Assembly: GCA_009192285.1 (NCBI GenBank)
Contig: CM018603.1
Span: forward strand, 3,216,588-3,280,587
DNA length: 64,000 nt
From: Morchella semilibera
Taxonomy: Eukaryota > Ascomycota > Pezizomycetes > Pezizales > Morchellaceae
Reading direction: 5' to 3'
The notes under the pieces: generated by a model
The model's database searches: none
Told to the model about the DNA's origin: nothing
Seen by the model: only the letters and a program-made list of their open reading frames with translations
Translations under genes and position numbers: made by a program
In this document: one piece after another, positions 58,560 to 64,000 of the stretch
Numbering within the stretch: the stretch's first letter is position 1
How the letters are laid out: each line of letters opens with the position of its first letter

Positions 58560-59817
58560 CTACCTCCTCAAGTTCATCTGCAACTGCCTATCCAGATCCT
58601 CACTCTCCATCCTCCCATGGCCGGCAGCCCCAAACTGCACAGGCGCACCCGGATGGAATCGGAACTCGACCGGCGTCGCGGGCACCTCGCCCTTGAGCCC
58701 CATCTGCGCCAGCTTCTCCTTGACGCCGTTGCGGCCCGCCTGGTTCGAGACCCAGCTGTTGACGCTCCTGAACTTTGGCTCCTCGCTGTCCATGCTGCTG
58801 CGCCTCGTCGTCCACGAGAACCTCGAGACCTGCGCGGCGACGGGCGGCTCCGGCGGCGGCCCAAACGACGCATATAGCTTGCGCGCTGCGGCCTTCTCGG
58901 GGTACGGCGCTGTCTGGCTGATTGACGACTCCATTCCGGGCGAGCGGAGCTCCTCGTACACGGGTGGGAGAGGTTCTGTGGTGGTGGTGGTGGTGGTGGT
59001 GTTGTTGTTGGCGGCTTCCGGGCGGTGGAAGGTCCCGGCGTCGACGTTGTGGGTCGGCGGGTTGATGAAGACGAGGGGTGGGGGTTTGGGCATGGTTGGG
59101 GCGAGGGCGAGGGAGGGTGCGCCGGTGCGTTGGCTACTGCCGCCGCCAAAGAGGGTGCTGGGGGGCGCGGCGGGGTATGGGTATGGGTGCTTTTCGTCGG
59201 CGTATACGACGGGAGAGGGGCGGGCTTTGCGGAAGCGGTAGAGGAGGAAGGCAATGAGGGCGAGGATGAGGAGGCCGCCGATGGTACCGCCGGCAATGGC
59301 GGCGCTGCGGTTGTGAGTGTTGGCTGAAGAGGGGATTGCGGTGGGGATTGCGGTGGGCGTGGTGGTGGTGGTGGTGGCAGTGGTTGCCGGGAGGGTATCA
59401 GCGAGGGCGGTGGTAGTTGGACTGGGAAGGGAGACGGAGACGGAGACGGAGACGGTGGAACTTATAGGAGGACGGTTGCGGGAGTCGTTCCTTCCGGCCT
59501 AGGGGGTAGATATTAGTATAAATATAGACATAACTAATGAATGTCTCAGGGTGTATATATATAGATATAATACATACATTATCATCATTATCATCATCAT
59601 CCTCGTCCTCATCATCGCTCTCATCACCATCGTCATCGTCTTCCACCTCGTCCCTTTCAGCCCTGATATCGTTATCCAGATGCACTGCATCTTCAACTGC
59701 CTGGTTCAGAGAACTCGAGTTCTCTTCTGCCTCCCGGCGGTCTAGTGGGACCGCAGTGACCGCCGTAGCAGCGGCCCCGAGAAACAGTGCATATCTAAGG
59801 CGGATATTGTTCGACAT
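58560..59817 (-). CDS. type I single-pass membrane protein with acidic and Thr-rich ectodomain
   Basis: Two exons (59578-59817, 58560-59498; 79-nt intron, phase 0) give 392 residues. A signal peptide (MSNNIRLRYALFLGAAATAV, then TAVP) is followed by a very acidic stretch (DDDDGDESDDEDEDDDDNDD). Next is a Ser/Val then Thr-rich part (SVSVSVS, TTATTTTTTTP), typical of O-mannosylated stalks. A membrane segment (IAGGTIGGLLILALIAFLLY) and the stop-transfer RFRKARP follow. The cytosolic tail is Pro-rich with repeated Thr and ends DLDRQLQMNLRR. The layout resembles Mid2/Wsc-type surface sensors, but the WSC domain is absent, so this is only an analogy. Sequence repeats (SV, T8) are microsatellite-like in the DNA. 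Confidence 0.7.
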
Positions 59818-62800
59818 TTGAAAAAAAATTGGTAGTGATATTTGAAAGAGTAATTGTTCAATAGTTTTTTCTTGAATGCGAGGGAGCAATGAAGCGGTCG
59901 CAATTCGGGGGGCAGAGATTGTTATTGTGAAATTTGGGTACGTGCCGGACGTAAGTTGGGAAAAAAAAATGTATATAAAAAAAACGTGGTATTTATTTCT
60001 TACTGGAACCACAAATTTCAAGGCACCGCCCAAAAAGCTAGAATCGAGCCTGTCGAGGAGAATGAAGGGAAAGAAGGGGAGAAAAAAAGAGAATTCGTTC
60101 ACCAAAGGGACGTAAGGTGAAAAGGAAAAGAAAAAAAGAAAAAGAAAAAGAAAGGGAAGAAAAAAAAAGAATCGAAGAGTGTATGAAGTGAGGATGAAGC
60201 CCGTTCAGTCACAAGTCCAAAACTCGTAAGGAAGCGGATGTCACCAACCAATGTATATAACCCTTTCGCACCGTACATGCTAGAACCAGTCCATAGCGCG
60301 TAAACAGGGGCATCCTATACTTAGTTATCCACAACCCACTCTACTCTATGTAGGTAAATTTTGATTTGTGCATGAAGCCGCCCGCAAGACGATCATTTCG
60401 ACTTGTCGGGGCTAAGTAAGGCCCTTCCCCCCCCCCTAAAACTGGCATGAAACCTTATGTGTCTCACATCAACCTTTCAACACAAAGGGAAATCGGGTTA
60501 TGTGTCTAGCGAGGTGAGGGCTTGCTCGGAAAGGTCCCGGATTATGCAAGATGTTATATCTCTTTTGTCTAGTAAAGAGAGAAAATGGAATTAGTACGGT
60601 AGTACCTCAGTTTCTCAGTTTCTCGGTTTATGAAAGCGGTAGTCTGGACTTACTGAGGTTGAAGGGGGGGTACCCAGTTAGCTTACCTGTTGCTAACCCA
60701 CAACAACAATATCGCCTCCCGTAGGCAACCCCCCCCCTTTACCAGCATTAAGGTACCTCAGCTCCCAGTTTAAATTTTATTGCCTCCCAAACAAACTCTA
60801 GCGAGAAACTTCCCAATACACAAACAGCGCCGGTCTTCCACACGAGTGGAGCCCGGACATGACGAAGAGGAAGAACATACGAGGGTATCTACATCGAATA
60901 GATTGCCATTAAATTTCGTTAAAGGACCTTTCCGCCAGGATAATTGCAACTCGGATGGAGCCGAGCTAATCATAATTCATGGATCTTAGCAGATCTGATC
61001 TTGATGCTTTGCCAAGGAGCTGAAGGGTGGTAAGTAATTGGGTATTGGAACGCCCCCCCGAACAGTAGAGGCTTGCAATTAGAGCCTACACCGCTACTAT
61101 ACTGTAGATAGGCACTGATATGTACCTAATTATGTATTCAGCTCTTTTGCACCCTACCCTACCCGTCACGAGGAGGCTTCACATCGAATCAAACTCCACT
61201 TGGCGAGAAACTTACCGGTACCCTCAAGCTAACCAATTGGCCAATAAGGCACTTATAGAGGTGCCTTTAAGCACTTGAATTTAAGCACCTAAAGAGCTAT
61301 TCTCAAGAAAGAAAAAACCAAAGACAATCCGAAACGTTGCAGTTTGGTTGCTTCTATTTGATTTATTTTCGCCCGGGGTGTGTGTGTGTGTACTGTAGTG
61401 CAATCGCGAACTCTCCAGCCAGCGGCTACATAAACTCCAAGAACCTCACGAAGCGCCACTTCCCGCATTTTACCCACCACCACCACTTGAGGCTCCAACG
61501 GGCATACGTAAGTACGGTCCCCCGCCGTCTCGTCTCGAGTTACCCTCCCGAAAGCGACCTGAAACTGGCAAGATCTGGAATTGTCACCCTCGATCTCGTG
61601 GAAGGTTTCGAAGGGTTGACGTATGTGCCCTTTTGTCCGCGACAAGACAAGGTAAGGCACTTTTTTCGGCCACCAACAGGCAGAGATGGAAGGACGCCTT
61701 GGGTGTTTGGGAGAAAGCAAAGGTGCGGCGGCGGCGGGGGCCCTGCCTGGATAATGGCCGATTCGCTCGAGGATCAGTGTATGTAGGTACAGACATGTAG
61801 GTACCCACAGGAGCCTGGTACGGTAAGCAGGCCAATCCTGATCAGTCTGCAGCAATCAAAGGACAAACTTTGGTTCTGTTTATTGATGTTTATTCTTATT
61901 CTTCCTATGTACATGTATGTACGTGAAATGCGCAATTGATGTCGACCAGGGTGGGGGATATGCACGGCCTCTGTCTGCACCTTGCAAACATCAACACGCA
62001 CGCCCCCTAAAACAAGAGTACGTACTGCGCGAGTAGTCTACATGGAAGTAGGTACGTTTCTTGGCCCCAGACAGGAGAACAGGCAGAAAGGCTTGTACTT
62101 GTTTTTTGATATGATGCGATATACAAGTGTTTCTGATATTGCACATACATGCATACCTAGCCGAAGAAACGGGGAAGTGGTGGCCCCTCGTATATAGTTA
62201 ACCATATAGCTGCGACCATGTCTTGTCCTCTAAGCTGCACAAGCACTACCGGCGTGGGGATACGTAAGGCCCGAGCTAGATAAGATAGAGGGCTGCATGA
62301 GACGGAGCTTCTGTTCTGTTTCACCCTCTCCACTCCACCCTCTAGCTGACGTCTCTCTCCCCGCCTCTAGCCCAGTAGTCACGACAAGCTTTCATGACAT
62401 GATCTTTGCGGCACGAGATATCACTCGGCCCGTACATGCACATAAGAATGCAGTTTCAGCCACGGCGGTTCGCACTTGAGGTACACGTAAGGCAGGAACA
62501 GCAAGCAGCTTAGGCCCCCCACGCTCAAGGGAGCTGCCTTCATATCGTATCTACGCACGCACACTAAACAGCCTGCTAGGTAGGCATGGAAACTCCAGTC
62601 CCCCCCGCGGGTCTAGAGGTTGTAGGTAGAGTACTTCAAGTTCCTTAAATGCCCCACGTACAGGCCGGAGGGCAGTACTGGCGAGAGGCCTGGTTGCACC
62701 CGTAGCTACTTGGTACTTGTAAAAGGTCGAGTCTGTGAGAGATGGGGTGGTTTTATATGGGGACGTGTGTATACATGTATGTATTCCCCAGGGTTCACTC

Positions 62801-63177
62801 TCCCGCCTTGTATAATACATAGCCCGTCAGGGTAAGTAGACGTGCATGCCTGGAGACACTACATACTGCGTATCAATGGGAATGGGTTAGGGTGGGTAGG
62901 CACATCTGCCCGTCTGCGCGGTGTTCTTGCCTACCTACGTACTTGAGTACCTACATACCTACCTACACATACACATACCTACCTACCTACCTACGAGCCA
63001 GCTAGGGCAGCACGAGCAAAGCAAGAACCTATTTAAAAAACTAAAATAGTAGTAATAATAAAAAAAGAAGCCCAAAGTCAATGTCAATGTCCAATAGTGT
63101 AATAAAAAAAAAGAAAAAAAAAACAAGGAGGAAGGAAAGAAAAAACAGACAAGGAAAAAAGTCCCAACCACGACTCT
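59818..63177. other. intergenic region with no supported gene
   Basis: Begins with an A/G-rich tract (60119-60172) upstream of the membrane-protein gene. Later it has C runs (60428, 60730), TACATGTA (61911, 62770) and CTAC microsatellites at 62930-62995. Large overlapping ORFs at 61289-61855 on both strands lack family features. Confidence 0.45.
62930..62996. repeat. CTAC/GTAG microsatellite
   Basis: Interrupted (CTAC)n with ACATAC variants. It lies downstream of the SHG1 stop, which is on the minus strand. Confidence 0.8.
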
Positions 63178-64000
63178 CTAGCCCACCGCCCCATTCTCCG
63201 CCACCACCTTCCTCCGATGCAGCCCAATCGGGTCATCAAACCTCGACACCCTCTCCCTCTTCTGCTGCTGCTGCTGCGGTGGTGGTGGTGGTGGTGGTGG
63301 CGGCGGCGGCGGCACCGGCGGCGTCGCATCCCTCACGGGCACCAAATCCACCAAATCCATCTCCATATCCTCCTCCTCGCCCTCCAACTGCTGGTGGTGG
63401 TGGTGTTGGTGGTCCTCCTGCACCACGACCACCGCCTCCTGCGGCCTCTCCGCCTTTGCCTCCTCGGGGGCAGCAGCTCCTCAACGCCGCACTCCCTCAT
63501 GATGCCGCGCACACGCTCCTCGATCTCGCAGCGGCGCTCGGCGAGCACGCGGTCGACCTCGCGCTCGGCCTCGGCCCAGCCCACGAGGCCCTCGAGGAGC
63601 TCGGCGGCGGAGCTCTTGTCGCGCACGAGGAGCGTGGGGTCGCGCTCTACCTCGGCTGTGGTGGTCTGCTCGATGCGCTGGGTGAAGGATTTGCCGGCTT
63701 CCTGTTTTGTGTGCTGTCAGTGTGGGGTGGGGAGAGAGGGGGGTGAGAGGGGGGGGGGGGTACAGAGTCGGAGAAGTTCTGGTAGATGTCCTTGCGGAGG
63801 GCGTCGAAATGGCCGCGCTTCTTGTAGGTGGTTTTGAGGGTTGTGATTGTTGACTTTGCGGCGGCGGTGAGGGGTGGTGGTTGCGGTGGTGGCTGTGGCT
63901 GTGGTTGTGGTTGTAGCTGTGGTTGTGGTTGTGGTTGTGGTTGTGGTGGGGCGGGGGGGCGGGAGCTGGTGTTGTGGTGAGAGGAGGAGGAGGTGTGGTG
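63178..64000 (-). CDS. SHG1: COMPASS/Set1 complex subunit Shg1 (BOD1/SHG1 domain), 5' partial
   Basis: A subunit of the Set1 histone H3-K4 methyltransferase complex. The gene runs off the window end, where the frame is open. Visible N-terminal sequence is Ser/His then Pro-Gln repeats, followed by the SHG1 core: LKTTYKKRGHFDALRKDIYQ, (intron 63702-63763, phase 0) GKSFTQRIEQ, EVERDPTLLVRDKSSAAELL, EREVDRVLAERRCEIEERVR. After ECGVEELLP the given frame becomes Arg/Trp-rich nonsense. One more base in the G run 63466-63470 gives PPEEAKAERPQEAVVVVQED, then an acidic tail, a poly-Pro and poly-Gln tract and RFDDPIGLHRRK, stopping at 63178-63180. I infer a one-base error. The tail homopeptides are microsatellites in DNA (CCG and CAG types). 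Confidence 0.82.

Noticed and set aside
60600-60775. Possible inverted repeat with GTACCTCAG ends
   Set aside because: The two GTACCTCAG/GGTACCTCAG sites are in the same orientation; no true terminal inversion.
61289-61855. 188-residue minus-strand and 149-residue plus-strand ORFs overlapping
   Set aside because: No family motifs, low-complexity Gly/His parts, mutually overlapping; no reason to prefer either.

Overview
The window looks like nuclear DNA of a filamentous ascomycete (Pezizomycotina, possibly an early-diverging, repeat-rich class such as Pezizomycetes). The genes have short GT-AG introns (48-102 nt) with ACTAAC/GCTAAC-type branch sites. The gene set is fungal: an LDB19/ART1 alpha-arrestin, NUP192, MIP1, a COMPASS Shg1 subunit, a bestrophin-like UPF0187 channel and a DUF7719 membrane protein. 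The species cannot be named from the sequence alone. Family assignments come from remembered family features; no database search was run.

Layout. Positions 1-2089 hold the 3' part of a Ser/Pro-rich gene ending in a PH-like fold. Positions 4698-5701 hold a small Rad53/CHK2-like kinase with an unclear tail. Positions 6.3-15.1 kb are gene-poor. LDB19 lies at 15155-16576. Around 19.8-21.2 kb there is a decayed and then an intact copy of a small cysteine-containing secreted protein. An orphan coiled-coil gene is at 22009-23307 (-). A divergent pair at 25272-28646 encodes iso-orotate decarboxylase (-) and thymine 7-hydroxylase (+), the two enzymes that turn thymine into uracil. A Slx8-like RING gene is at 31024-31644 (-). 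MIP1 (35103-39674, -) and NUP192 (41610-46783, +) diverge from a shared 1.9-kb region. The right third is denser: bestrophin-like protein, a 48-residue membrane protein, acetoacetyl-CoA synthetase, GPI12/PIG-L, a DUF7719 protein, a type I membrane protein and the start of an SHG1 gene running off the end.

Non-coding DNA holds several short terminal-inverted-repeat or foldback elements. Two have pogo/Tc1-like ends, and one of these sits in the promoter shared by the thymine-salvage pair. There is a tRNA-Thr(AGT)-like pseudogene, and the palindrome TACATGTA occurs more than 30 times, about one being expected by chance.

Several otherwise well-kept conserved genes are broken by a single-base frame change, mostly in short G or C runs (NUP192, GPI12, SHG1, LDB19 and probably the kinase tail). 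Together these look more like leftover homopolymer errors in the assembly than real gene loss, so the affected models are given as whole genes with a note.
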